Positions 31,737-40,515 of a DNA stretch of 64,000 nucleotides are shown in pieces (positions within the stretch are counted from its first letter, which is position 1; each line of letters starts with the position of its first letter). A program made the position numbers and the translations under genes. This DNA is from Sphingomonadales bacterium (GTDB taxonomy: Bacteria; Pseudomonadota; Alphaproteobacteria; Sphingomonadales; Sphingomonadaceae). The stretch covers positions 1 through 64,000 of the forward strand of contig JADJGU010000006.1 of NCBI GenBank assembly GCA_016707885.1, read 5' to 3'. A model generated the notes under the pieces. It ran no database searches and had not been told where the DNA came from. It saw only the letters and a program-made list of their open reading frames with translations.

Positions 31737-34067
31737 TTAATCAAAGCGGTTGTTCCTTGGAAATCCCTGTGGTGGAAGCCTTCCTGCCGCACCGCGCGCA
31801 ACGCGCCACTGGGTCAGGTCAGTCTCGGTTCGTGTCCGCCCGCTGTCACCCCCCATCGTCCAACTCAAACCTTCGCTCAGGTTGAAGCATATCGCATCGG
31901 AAAGTCCGCCATCCTTATAGCGCTGCAGGGTGACGCCCTGCCCCTTCGCCATTTCGGGAATCTCGTTCATCGGGAAGATCACCAGTTTCCGGTTTTCCCC
32001 GACCACGGCGACATATTGATCTTTGGCAACAGCTTCATCCGCAGAATCAGCCGGAGCGAGACGAACAACCTGCAGTCGCGCGCCGGGCTTCAAAGTCACG
32101 ACGCCCCTGCCCTTTCGCGTTTCGGCAACGACGTCTTCCATCTTGCATACAAAGCCTTTGCCCGTCGATGCGGCGAGCAGCATCCGGCCACCGGGTGTAA
32201 CTGGCAGCAATGTTAGGACATCATTCCCCGCCTCGATATCAATCATGGTGCCCAGCGGCTCACCAAAGCCGCGCGCACCGGGCAGTTTGTCTGCCCCAAT
32301 CGTATAGAAACGGCCATTGGCCGTCGCGACAAGAATCTTGTCGGTGGTCTGCGCATGGAAGACCTGCGCCAGCGCATCGCCTTCCTTGAACTTGTAGTCG
32401 GCCTTGGCCGATAGGTCGGCATGGCCCTTCATCGCCTTGATCCAGCCGCGCTTGGACAAAATGATCGTCACGGGTTCACGCTCGACAAAGGCCTCAAGCG
32501 AGATTTCACGCGCCGGGGCCGCTTCGATCAGCGATGTACGCCGGCGGCCCAGTTCAGTATCCTCGGCATAACCGAGGCGCAGCTTCGTCAAATCCTTCTT
32601 TAGCCGCGTCCGCTGTCGCGCCGGGCTTTCGATCAGTTTAACCAGTTCCTCACGCTCGGCATGGAGTTCGTCACGCTCGCGGCGCAGCTCCATTTCCTCA
32701 AGCTTGCGCAAGGAACGCAAGCGCATGTTGAGGATCGCTTCGGCCTGTCGGTCGGTCAGCTGGAATTCCTCCATCATCACAGGCTTGGGTTCATCCTCGG
32801 TTCGGATGATCTCGATGATCCGGTCGAGATTGAGATAAGCGATGATATAGCCTTCGAGCAGTTCCAATCGCGCGTCGATTTTCTCAAGCCGATGCTGCGA
32901 CCGACGGACGAGCACCTCAATCTGGTGCGTCAGCCATTCGCGCAAAACTTCGCCCAATCCCATAACCTTGGGGACACGGTTGGCATCGAGCACATTCATG
33001 TTGAGGCCGAAGCGCGTTTCCAGATCGGTCAGGCGGAATAGCGCGTTCTTCAAATCTTCGGGATCAACATTGCGGCTCTTGGGCACCAGCACGATGCGGA
33101 TGTCCGCATCGGATTCATCGCGCACATCGTCGAGGATCGGCAGCTTCTTGTCGGCGATCAGTTGGGCGATTTGCTCGATCAACTTGCCCTTTTGCACCTG
33201 ATACGGGATTTCGGTGATGACCAACTGCCATGTGCCGCCCGAAAGGCGTTCAATCCCGGCGTCGCGATCCGCTGCATCCTTGGCATCGGCGGCATGGAAG
33301 CGTGCCCGCACACGAAGCGCACCACGACCGGTTTCGTAGGCCGCGCTGATTGTTTCCCGGCTGTCGACCAGAACGCCGCCAGTTGCGAAGTCGGGTCCCT
33401 GGACGATCTGCATGAGTTGTTCATGCGTCGCCTTGGGCTCGTCGATCAAAAGCATCGCTGCGTCGATAATCTCCGCGGCATTGTGCGAAGGAATGCTCGT
33501 CGCCATGCCGACCGCAATCCCGCTCGCGCCATTGGCGAGAAGGTTCGGAAACAATCCGGGCATCACCTCGGGCTCTTCATCCTCGCCATTGTAAGTCGGT
33601 TTGAAATCGGTCGCGTTTTCGTCGAGCCCTTGCATCAGCTCGATCGCGGTCTTGGTCAGCTTGGCTTCGGTGTAGCGATAGGCGGCGGCGTTATCGCCGT
33701 CGATATTGCCGAAATTGCCCTGCCCGTCGACCAGCGGATAGCGGAGCGAAAAGGTCTGCGCGAGGCGGACCATCGCATCGTAAACCGACTGGTCGCCATG
33801 CGGGTGATATTTACCGATGACATCGCCGACCACACGCGCACATTTCTTGTACCCGCTCGAAGGATCGAGCTTCAGCTGGCGCATTGCCCAGAGCAGGCGG
33901 CGATGCACCGGTTTCAACCCGTCGCGCAGATCGGGCAGCGACCGCGCGGTGATCGTCGACATCGCGTAGATCAGATAGCGTTCGGAAATCGCCGCATCGA
34001 ACGGCGCATTGACGATCTGGTCGAACGGATCTTCGGCGGGCAAGTCTGTATCGGTGGTATCAGCCAT
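31737..34067 (-). CDS. parC: DNA topoisomerase IV subunit A
   Basis: A 776-residue type IIA topoisomerase subunit, which unlinks daughter chromosomes with ParE. The winged-helix region carries the catalytic Tyr132 in AAYRYTEAKL. The quinolone-determining region is GKYHPHGDQSVYDAM (residues 86-100). The six-bladed C-terminal domain has repeats such as KGWIKAMKGH and TGKGFVCKMEDV. ParC rather than GyrA is preferred from the short C-terminus and the lack of a GyrA box QRRGGKG. At the E. coli Ser80/Glu84 positions it has Gln93 and Asp97, which is common in Alphaproteobacteria by my recollection. Confidence 0.94.
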   Translation of the reverse strand: MADTTDTDLPAEDPFDQIVNAPFDAAISERYLIYAMSTITARSLPDLRDGLKPVHRRLLWAMRQLKLDPSSGYKKCARVVGDVIGKYHPHGDQSVYDAMVRLAQTFSLRYPLVDGQGNFGNIDGDNAAAYRYTEAKLTKTAIELMQGLDENATDFKPTYNGEDEEPEVMPGLFPNLLANGASGIAVGMATSIPSHNAAEIIDAAMLLIDEPKATHEQLMQIVQGPDFATGGVLVDSRETISAAYETGRGALRVRARFHAADAKDAADRDAGIERLSGGTWQLVITEIPYQVQKGKLIEQIAQLIADKKLPILDDVRDESDADIRIVLVPKSRNVDPEDLKNALFRLTDLETRFGLNMNVLDANRVPKVMGLGEVLREWLTHQIEVLVRRSQHRLEKIDARLELLEGYIIAYLNLDRIIEIIRTEDEPKPVMMEEFQLTDRQAEAILNMRLRSLRKLEEMELRRERDELHAEREELVKLIESPARQRTRLKKDLTKLRLGYAEDTELGRRRTSLIEAAPAREISLEAFVEREPVTIILSKRGWIKAMKGHADLSAKADYKFKEGDALAQVFHAQTTDKILVATANGRFYTIGADKLPGARGFGEPLGTMIDIEAGNDVLTLLPVTPGGRMLLAASTGKGFVCKMEDVVAETRKGRGVVTLKPGARLQVVRLAPADSADEAVAKDQYVAVVGENRKLVIFPMNEIPEMAKGQGVTLQRYKDGGLSDAICFNLSEGLSWTMGGDSGRTRTETDLTQWRVARGAAGRLPPQGFPRNNRFD

Positions 34068-34278
34068 TCCCGCCCCGATAGCGAGCCAGCGAGTCAGCGC
34101 AAAGTGGGGATTGCATCAATCCACAGAAATCTGTGTCTAACGATAGATTATGCTGCGTTGCAATAATGACACAGGAACGTCAGAAAATGAACAGAAATTG
34201 CGCTCACACTGGCCATAGCTTTGCATTAGTGGCAGCATCTGCCGCACAAATTCTTTTGAACAGGGCAAAGGACAAAAA
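34068..34278. other. divergent promoter region, parC and TonB receptor
   Basis: 211 bases without a gene, between two divergent starts. It holds the short palindrome CACAGAAATCTGTG (34121-34134) and A/T-rich stretches suitable for promoters. The receptor's ribosome site is AAAGGAC, just before its ATG at 34279. I see no riboswitch or iron-box that I can defend. Confidence 0.5.
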
Positions 34279-36894
34279 ATGAAAAAATCCAGCACCGGAT
34301 CGCTCCTTGCAATCTCCGCTTCATTCGCAGCCATGATGATTGCAACAGCCGCACCAGCCTATGCACAGGATGAAGCACAGGCCGACGACGCAGCAGACCA
34401 ACCAGCCATCATCGTCACCGGCACCCGCCGCACCGACCGCACAGTGGCCGACAGCCCGGTTCCGGTTGACGTTCTTTCCGCCGCCGATCTGGTCAACAGC
34501 GGTTCGACCGAAACAAACCGCTTGCTCAACCAGCTTGTGCCCTCATTCAATTTCCCACAGCCTTCACTGACCGACGGCACCGACTCGCTCCGTCCCGCCA
34601 CATTGCGTGGCCTTGCACCCGACCAGGTGCTCGTGCTCGTCAACGGCAAGCGCCGCCACCAGTCGTCGCTTATCAACCTCAACGGTTCAGTTGGGCGCGG
34701 TTCGACAGCTGTCGACATGAACACCATCCCGCCACTGGCGATCGAACGTATCGAAGTGCTGCGCGATGGCGCTGCCTCGCTTTATGGGTCTGACGCGATT
34801 GCGGGCGTTATCAACGTCCAGCTAAAAAAGGGTGTCGGCGGTCGCGCACAAGCAACCTATGGCAAGTACATCACCACGATGGAGGATGTCGGACAGGTTG
34901 ACACAGTGGGTTTGACGACTGGTGCATCGGACAATCCGGTGATTACCTATACCGGACAGGATCGCAAACGCCGCGACGGTGACACTTATACCTTCGCGTC
35001 CAACTTTGGACTTCCGGTTGGCGATAGCGGTTATCTCAATTTTACCGCTGAGTATAAGGATCGTTCCCCCACCAACCGCTCCGGCGCGGATATCCGCCGC
35101 AACTATTTCGCTCCCGGCGATCCACGTGAAGCGACCTTTAATCGTTATGCGCACCGTTATGGCGATGGCGTTTCGAAGGACCTGAACTTCTTCCTGAATG
35201 CCGGATATGATCTGTCGGATAATATCGAATTCTATACATTTGGCAGCTATGGCGTCCGTGACGGCAATGGCGCAGGCTTCTACCGTCGTTCCACCGACGC
35301 CCGCAACCGTGACTGGGCAGCATCTACCACAACATTTGTGCCCATCTACGCCGATGGCTTCCTGCCGCTGATTGTTAGCGAGATTGTAGACATCTCAGCT
35401 GCTGCGGGTCTGCGCGGCGCGCTGGGATCATGGGACTATGACCTGTCGGTGGTCTATGGCTCCAACCTTTTGAACTATAAGATCGAAAACAGCGTCAACA
35501 CCTCTCTCGGTGGCACCGACAGTGCCCGTCGCTTTAATGCGGGCGGCATGCGCGCTGGCCAGACGACGGTCAATCTCGACATGCGTCGTGACCTTGATCT
35601 GGGCATCGGCGATAGTATCTCGCTCGCATTTGGTGGCGAGTATCGTGACGAAAATTACAAAATCGTCGCGGGCGAATTGCAAAGCTATGTCAATGGCCCC
35701 TTCTCAGCCCCACCGTTCGGCGCGGCAGGTGGTTCGCAGGTGTTCCCGGGCTTCCGCCCGAGCAATGCCACCGATGAATCGCGCGACAGCTATGCCGGTT
35801 ATGTCGAACTGGATGCTGACCTGAGTTCCAGCTTCACGCTGCAGCTTGCAGGCCGCTATGAACATTATAGCGATTTTGGCAGCACCGTGAACGGAAAGGC
35901 CGCGGCCCGCTTTGAGCCAATTGACGGCCTCGCCTTCCGCGGTTCGATTTCGACTGGCTTCCGTGCGCCAAGCCTCGCCCAGCAGTCATTTGCAACGACG
36001 TCGACCAACAATGTCGGCGGCACATTGATTGAAATCGGTACCTTCCCGGTATCATCACCCGTGGCAATTGCCTTGGGTGCCGAACCACTTAAGCCTGAGA
36101 AATCCGTCAACATTGGCGGTGGCTTCACCTTCACAATGCTCGATGGCTTGAACCTGACGGTCGACTATTACAACATCAAGATCGAAGATCGCATCACACT
36201 AACCGAGAACCTGCAAAACCTGTCTGTCGCGGTTCCAGACGTAACCGATGCTTTGGCCTTGGCTGGCATTACCGGCGTCACCTCGGCCCGCTTCTTCATC
36301 AATGGCATCGACACCAAGACCGAAGGTCTGGACATCGTTGCAAGCTACCGCGTCCCTGATTTCGGAATGGGCACGGTCCGCTTGAGTGCGGGCTACAACC
36401 TAAACAACACCAAAATCACGGATCGCCGGACCTTCTCAGGCTTCACCGCCCAGCGTCTGTTCGCGCGTCAGGAAAGCTTTCGCCTGACCGACGGCCAGCC
36501 CAAGAACAAGCTGAATTTCAGCCTTGATTGGGATTATGACATGTTTGGTCTGACGCTGCGCACCAACCGCTATGGCGAAGTCTTCCTGCCGAGCAGCTTC
36601 TCGACGGCGGCGAACAACAACAACATCGCGCTGGCGCCGGGCGACGTACCGGGTGACATCTTCCTGTCGCCCAAATGGGTCACCGACCTTGAACTGCGCG
36701 TCAAGCCGATGGAAAAGCTTTCGCTCGCCATTGGTGCGAACAATTTGTTCGACGTCTATCCGGATCGCCTGCCCTTTGGCACGGTCGACGGGGTGAATTA
36801 TGGCCTGAACAACTCGTTCCTGCCGTACAGCTCACAGTCGCCCTTCGGCTTCAGCGGTCGCTTCCTCTATGGGCGCGTATCGTACGAGTTCTAA
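34279..36894 (+). CDS. TonB-dependent outer membrane receptor
   Basis: An 871-residue outer membrane transporter. The signal peptide ends at AYAQ (about residue 29). A TonB-box-like AIIVTGTRR follows at about residues 43-52. The plug domain has LRGLAPDQVLVLVNGKRRHQSS and IERIEVLRDGAASLYGSDAIAGVINVQLKKG. The long barrel ends with a C-terminal aromatic Phe (GRVSYEF), the BAM recognition signal. The plug style (GKRRHQSSLINLNGSVGRGSTAVDMNTIP region) belongs to the large sphingomonad receptor group often used for sugars, oligomers or other organic substrates rather than a siderophore. No substrate genes are adjacent, so the ligand is unknown. A good terminator follows. Confidence 0.94.
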   Translation: MKKSSTGSLLAISASFAAMMIATAAPAYAQDEAQADDAADQPAIIVTGTRRTDRTVADSPVPVDVLSAADLVNSGSTETNRLLNQLVPSFNFPQPSLTDGTDSLRPATLRGLAPDQVLVLVNGKRRHQSSLINLNGSVGRGSTAVDMNTIPPLAIERIEVLRDGAASLYGSDAIAGVINVQLKKGVGGRAQATYGKYITTMEDVGQVDTVGLTTGASDNPVITYTGQDRKRRDGDTYTFASNFGLPVGDSGYLNFTAEYKDRSPTNRSGADIRRNYFAPGDPREATFNRYAHRYGDGVSKDLNFFLNAGYDLSDNIEFYTFGSYGVRDGNGAGFYRRSTDARNRDWAASTTTFVPIYADGFLPLIVSEIVDISAAAGLRGALGSWDYDLSVVYGSNLLNYKIENSVNTSLGGTDSARRFNAGGMRAGQTTVNLDMRRDLDLGIGDSISLAFGGEYRDENYKIVAGELQSYVNGPFSAPPFGAAGGSQVFPGFRPSNATDESRDSYAGYVELDADLSSSFTLQLAGRYEHYSDFGSTVNGKAAARFEPIDGLAFRGSISTGFRAPSLAQQSFATTSTNNVGGTLIEIGTFPVSSPVAIALGAEPLKPEKSVNIGGGFTFTMLDGLNLTVDYYNIKIEDRITLTENLQNLSVAVPDVTDALALAGITGVTSARFFINGIDTKTEGLDIVASYRVPDFGMGTVRLSAGYNLNNTKITDRRTFSGFTAQRLFARQESFRLTDGQPKNKLNFSLDWDYDMFGLTLRTNRYGEVFLPSSFSTAANNNNIALAPGDVPGDIFLSPKWVTDLELRVKPMEKLSLAIGANNLFDVYPDRLPFGTVDGVNYGLNNSFLPYSSQSPFGFSGRFLYGRVSYEF

Positions 36895-36917
36895 ACAGCA
36901 TTTTCAGAATGACGAAC

Positions 36918-36946
36918 AGGGCGGTGCGATTGCGCCGCCCTTTTTC
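36918..36946 (+). terminator. Rho-independent terminator of the TonB receptor gene
   Basis: AGGGCGG (36918-36924) pairs with CCGCCCT (36935-36941), followed by TTTT. It starts 23 bases after the receptor stop. Confidence 0.8.
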
Positions 36947-37022
36947 GTTGCGCTTTTGACGCTGTGCCCCCCGCCTGCTAACGGCGCGGGCGACTCCACA
37001 CCTTGCATCAGAAAGCCCGCAC

Positions 37023-38333
37023 ATGGTCCCCCGCTACGCCCGCCCCAATATGGTTGCCATCTGGGAACCCGAAAACCGCTTCAAAATCTGGTTCGAGATT
37101 GAGGCGCATGCGACCGAGGCACTGGCCGACCTAGGTGTGGTGCCCAAATCGGCGGCCGATGCGCTCTGGAAATGGTGGGCGACCAATCCATCCATCGATG
37201 TAGCGGCCATCGATGCGATCGAAGCCGTCACTAAGCATGACGTGATCGCCTTCCTGACCTGGGTGGCAGAGCAGGTAGGCGACGAAGCCCGCTTCATGCA
37301 TCAGGGCATGACCTCAAGCGACGTTCTAGACACCTGCCTCGCCGTGCAACTGGCGCGCGCTTCGGACCTGTTGCTGGCCGATCTCGACGCTTTGCTCGAA
37401 GCCATCAAGCGCCGCGCCTTTGAACATAAAATGACGTCCTGCATCGGCCGTAGCCATGGCATCCACGCCGAACCCGTCACCTTTGGTCTCAAAATGGCCG
37501 AAGCCTATGCCGAATTTTCGCGCTGTAAGGATCGCCTGATCGCCGCACGCAAGGACGTCGCGACTTGCGCGATTTCGGGGGCCGTTGGCACCTTCGCCAA
37601 TATCGACCCGCGTGTTGAGGAGCATGTGGCCGGAAAGCTGGGCCTGTCGGTAGAGCCGGTTTCGACACAGGTCATCCCGCGCGATCGCCACGCGATGTTC
37701 TTTGCGACATTGGGCGTCATCGCTTCGTCGGTCGAACGCCTCGCCGTCGAAGTCCGCCACCTGCAGCGGACCGAAGTGCTGGAGGCGGAGGAATATTTCT
37801 CGCCCGGCCAGAAGGGCTCGTCGGCGATGCCGCACAAGCGCAACCCGGTGCTGACTGAAAACCTCACAGGCCTTGCCCGCATGGTGCGCAGCTATTCCAT
37901 TCCTGCGATGGAAAATGTCGCGCTGTGGCACGAGCGCGACATCAGCCACAGTTCGGTAGAGCGCTATATCGGCCCCGACGCTACGATTACGCTGGATTTT
38001 GCCTTGGGTCGCCTCACGGGCGTAATTGACAAGCTGCTCGTCTATCCGGAGCGGATGCAGAAGAATTTGGACAAGATGGGCGGTCTGGTTCATTCACAGC
38101 GCGTGTTGCTGGCGCTGACGCAGGCGGGCGTCAGCCGCGAAGACAGCTATCTTCTGGTGCAGCGCAACGCGATGAAGGTTTGGGAATCGGACGGCCAATT
38201 GTCGCTGCTCGAACTGCTCAAGGCCGATCCTGATGTGACCAAGGCATTGTCACCGCAGGAAATCGAAGAGAAATTCGACCTCGGTTATCATCTGAAACAT
38301 GTCGACACGATTTTCGCGCGGGTTTTTGGGTAA
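37023..38333 (+). CDS. purB: adenylosuccinate lyase
   Basis: A 436-residue enzyme of purine synthesis, which splits SAICAR and adenylosuccinate to release fumarate. The signature is GSSAMPHKRNPVLTENL, the flexible catalytic loop of the fumarase/aspartase superfamily. TSSDVLDTCLAVQL, GRSHGIHAEP and the RDISHSSVERYIGPDA block are family features. The length is typical of the short bacterial PurB. The ATG follows 129 bases of spacer containing the receptor's terminator. Confidence 0.97.
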   Translation: MVPRYARPNMVAIWEPENRFKIWFEIEAHATEALADLGVVPKSAADALWKWWATNPSIDVAAIDAIEAVTKHDVIAFLTWVAEQVGDEARFMHQGMTSSDVLDTCLAVQLARASDLLLADLDALLEAIKRRAFEHKMTSCIGRSHGIHAEPVTFGLKMAEAYAEFSRCKDRLIAARKDVATCAISGAVGTFANIDPRVEEHVAGKLGLSVEPVSTQVIPRDRHAMFFATLGVIASSVERLAVEVRHLQRTEVLEAEEYFSPGQKGSSAMPHKRNPVLTENLTGLARMVRSYSIPAMENVALWHERDISHSSVERYIGPDATITLDFALGRLTGVIDKLLVYPERMQKNLDKMGGLVHSQRVLLALTQAGVSREDSYLLVQRNAMKVWESDGQLSLLELLKADPDVTKALSPQEIEEKFDLGYHLKHVDTIFARVFG

Positions 38334-38416
38334 TTCCAACCATAAACCAAGGGGGCTGGAATCCTTGCCCCCCTTCCCTTAAGCTGCACCCAAACAGATA
38401 TAAGGAGAAGCCGCGA

Positions 38417-38707
38417 ATGTCGTTCCTGAAAACCCTGTTCTGGGTCATTTTTCTCGTTGGCTTTACCGTGTTTGCAATCAACAATTGGCAGCCGGTTTCG
38501 ATGAAATTGTGGAACGGCCTTTGGCTGGACAGCAAATTGCCCGCGGTCATGGGTGCAAGCTTCCTGCTGGGCTTCCTGCCGCTGTGGATATGGCACCGCA
38601 CCGTGCGATACCGGATGAGCCGCCGCATCGCGACGCTGGAAAGCGGCGCCAAGACAATGGCGGCGAACATTCCGCTTGGTACTTCGACGCAGGGGACAAC
38701 GGCATGA
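38417..38707 (+). CDS. LapA-domain small membrane protein
   Basis: A 96-residue inner membrane protein with two hydrophobic helices (about 5-22 and 43-62) and a conserved N[NW]QPVSM-type linker, matching the LapA/DUF1049 family linked to lipopolysaccharide assembly. The C-terminal tail is cytoplasmic. AAGGAGAAG lies 8-16 bases before the ATG. Its stop overlaps the pyrF start (ATGA), so it is co-translated with a pyrimidine gene, an arrangement common in Alphaproteobacteria. Confidence 0.85.
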   Translation: MSFLKTLFWVIFLVGFTVFAINNWQPVSMKLWNGLWLDSKLPAVMGASFLLGFLPLWIWHRTVRYRMSRRIATLESGAKTMAANIPLGTSTQGTTA

Positions 38708-39378
38708 GCAACCCCGTCTATGTTGCGATCGACACCCCGCTGCTCGACGACGCGCTTGATCTTGTCCGCAAGGTCAAGGCGCATGTCGGCGGAGTGAAAC
38801 TGGGCCTCGAATTCTTCTGCGCCAACGGCCATCATGGCGTGCATGAGGTGCAGAAACTGGGCCTTCCCATCTTCCTCGACCTGAAACTACACGACATTCC
38901 GAACACCGTTGCAAAGGCGATGCAGGCGATCAACACACTCGAACCCGCCATTGTGACCATCCACGCCAGCGGCGGACGGGCGATGATGGAGGATGCCAAG
39001 GCTGCAGCCGGTTCGCACACCAAAGTGGTGGGGGTGACGGTGCTCACCAGCCTTGACGATCATGACCTCAGCCGTGTCGGCGTCCCCGATGATCCGCACA
39101 GCCAGGTCGAACGCCTTGCCGCATTGGCGCAAGACGCCGGGCTCGACGGCATTGTCTGCTCCGGCCAGGAAGTGAAATCCGCCCGAAAGGCTTGGAAGGA
39201 CGGTTTTTTCGTCGTCCCCGGACTGCGTCCTGCCGGTGCCAGCACCGCTGACCAGAAGCGCATCGTCACGCCAAGGCAAGCACGCGATGATGGGGCAAGC
39301 GTGCTGGTGGTTGGGCGGCCGATTACCAAAGCTGAAGACCCCGATGCGGCTGCCCGAGCGATTGTGGGAACGCTTTGA
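38704..39378 (+). CDS. pyrF: orotidine-5'-phosphate decarboxylase
   Basis: A 224-residue TIM-barrel enzyme, last step of UMP synthesis. The catalytic array DLKLHDIPNTV (Asp-Lys-...-Asp) is intact, with VYVAIDTP and VKLGLEFF at the start and PGLRPAG, the phosphate loop, near the end. I start at ATG 38704, which overlaps the lapA-like stop; a frame from 38485 is read through the LapA gene. It is 3 bases before the VOC gene. Confidence 0.96.
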   Translation: MSNPVYVAIDTPLLDDALDLVRKVKAHVGGVKLGLEFFCANGHHGVHEVQKLGLPIFLDLKLHDIPNTVAKAMQAINTLEPAIVTIHASGGRAMMEDAKAAAGSHTKVVGVTVLTSLDDHDLSRVGVPDDPHSQVERLAALAQDAGLDGIVCSGQEVKSARKAWKDGFFVVPGLRPAGASTADQKRIVTPRQARDDGASVLVVGRPITKAEDPDAAARAIVGTL

Positions 39379-39381
39379 CTA

Positions 39382-39759
39382 ATGGTTGATCACGCGACGC
39401 CCAATTTGCCATCTCGCAATTATGAAAAGACAATCAATTTCTATCAAATGCTGGGCTTCGAAACGTCATGGCATGACGCGAATTGGTTAATTTTGAAACG
39501 AGGGGGGCTGGGTCTAGAATTCTTCCGCTACCCGGATTTAGACCCTGCAACCAGTTCGTTTGGCTGCTGCCTTCGGCTGGACGACCTGGACAGCTTCTAT
39601 TCTATGTGCACCGTTGCTGGCATCGACGAAAAATCTGATGGTTGGCCAAGACTGCATCCGCCCAAGTTTGAGCATAGCGGAATGAAAATTGCTTATCTCG
39701 TCGACCCGGATGGCAGCCTGTTAAGGCTGGTTCAAAATCCCAAAAGTGATCAAAATTAA
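39382..39759 (+). CDS. VOC-family protein, bleomycin-resistance-like
   Basis: A 125-residue vicinal oxygen chelate protein made of two beta-alpha-beta-beta-beta units. NYEKTINFYQMLGFETSWHD, LGLEFFRYPDL and AYLVDPDGSLLRLVQNP match the fold of bleomycin-binding proteins; such proteins bind the drug as dimers without catalysis. Whether it binds bleomycin is unknown. The gene is clearly AT-richer than pyrF and trpF on either side, which suggests acquisition. It has been placed between two biosynthetic genes of the same strand, with 3 and 4 bases of spacer. Confidence 0.82.
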   Translation: MVDHATPNLPSRNYEKTINFYQMLGFETSWHDANWLILKRGGLGLEFFRYPDLDPATSSFGCCLRLDDLDSFYSMCTVAGIDEKSDGWPRLHPPKFEHSGMKIAYLVDPDGSLLRLVQNPKSDQN

Positions 39760-39763
39760 ACCA

Positions 39764-40402
39764 ATGCAAACCCAAATCAAAATCTGCGGGCTTTCAAACG
39801 AAGCCGCCATCGACGCCGCAGCGAAGGGCGGGGCGACGCATATCGGCCTCGTCCATTTTGAGAAAAGCCCACGCCATGTGAGCCTTGAACTGGCTGCGGC
39901 TTTGAGGATGCGCACACCACCGAGCCTCAAGGTTGTGCTTCTGCTGGTCAATGCCGACCCTGAACTCACCGACAAGGCGCTGCAAAGGGTGCGCCCTGAT
40001 GTCGTGCAGTTTCACGGCACCGAAACGCCCGAATGGCTGGCACTCGTCCGCCAATATAGTGAGGCCGAAATCTGGAAGGCGGTCGGCCTGAAGGACCGGC
40101 AAACACTGGTCAATGCGGATCGCTTTGCAGACGTTGTCGATCGGCTGCTTTTCGATGCCCCGGCGCAGGCTTTACCGGGCGGCACCGGCACTCGCGTCGA
40201 CTGGTCGCTGCTCAACCATTTCGAGCATCGCACGCCCTGGGGGCTGGCCGGCGGTCTGGCAGCAGATAATGTCGCGGAAGCCCTCCGTGCAACGCGTGCA
40301 CCGCTGGTCGATGTTTCTTCAGGTGTAGAGAGCGCTCCCGGCGTCAAGGATGTGGACAAGATTGCGGCCTTCTGCCAAGCGGTCCGCGACTACGCCCCTT
40401 AA
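39764..40402 (+). CDS. trpF: phosphoribosylanthranilate isomerase
   Basis: A 212-residue (betaalpha)8 isomerase of tryptophan synthesis. IKICGLSNEAAIDAAAKGGATHIGLV holds the catalytic Cys (as KICG), VQFHGTETPEWL is the second active-site strand, and GLAGGLAADNV with VDVSSGVE are the phosphate loop and final strand. I use ATG 39764; a GTG at 39746 would add 6 residues and overlap the VOC gene. No strong ribosome site precedes either, so translation may depend on re-initiation after the VOC stop. Confidence 0.95.
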   Translation: MQTQIKICGLSNEAAIDAAAKGGATHIGLVHFEKSPRHVSLELAAALRMRTPPSLKVVLLLVNADPELTDKALQRVRPDVVQFHGTETPEWLALVRQYSEAEIWKAVGLKDRQTLVNADRFADVVDRLLFDAPAQALPGGTGTRVDWSLLNHFEHRTPWGLAGGLAADNVAEALRATRAPLVDVSSGVESAPGVKDVDKIAAFCQAVRDYAP

Positions 40403-40406
40403 TCAA

Positions 40407-40490
40407 ACCGTAGTGCTGAGCTTGTCGAAGCATGCCTCTCAGGTAAGCGCTGCCATTAAAGGCGCCCTTCGACAGGCTCAGGGCTACGGT
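40407..40490 (+). repeat. REP-like inverted repeat between trpF and trpB
   Basis: Arms of 24 bases, 40407-40430 and 40467-40490, are complementary except for 3 positions, around a 36-base centre. Each arm contains TGAGCTTGTCGAAG or its near-copy TGAGCCTGTCGAAG. This core is, to my knowledge, a frequent dispersed palindrome in sphingomonad genomes. It fills almost all of the trpF-trpB gap and could fold into a hairpin in the mRNA. Confidence 0.7.
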
Positions 40491-40515
40491 GAAACAGTAA
40501 CGGCATTCGACCATT

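Noticed and set aside
33162..34166. 334-residue frame opposite the 5' part of parC
   Set aside because: Covers the exact antisense of conserved ParC motifs and runs into the divergent promoter region.
34137..34334. 65-residue minus-strand frame in the parC-receptor spacer
   Set aside because: Runs over the receptor's signal peptide region in antisense and has no family resemblance.
38349..38375. Possible terminator after purB (AAGGGGG paired with CCCCCTT)
   Set aside because: The stem is short with a bulge, and no T-run follows; transcription probably continues to the LapA gene.
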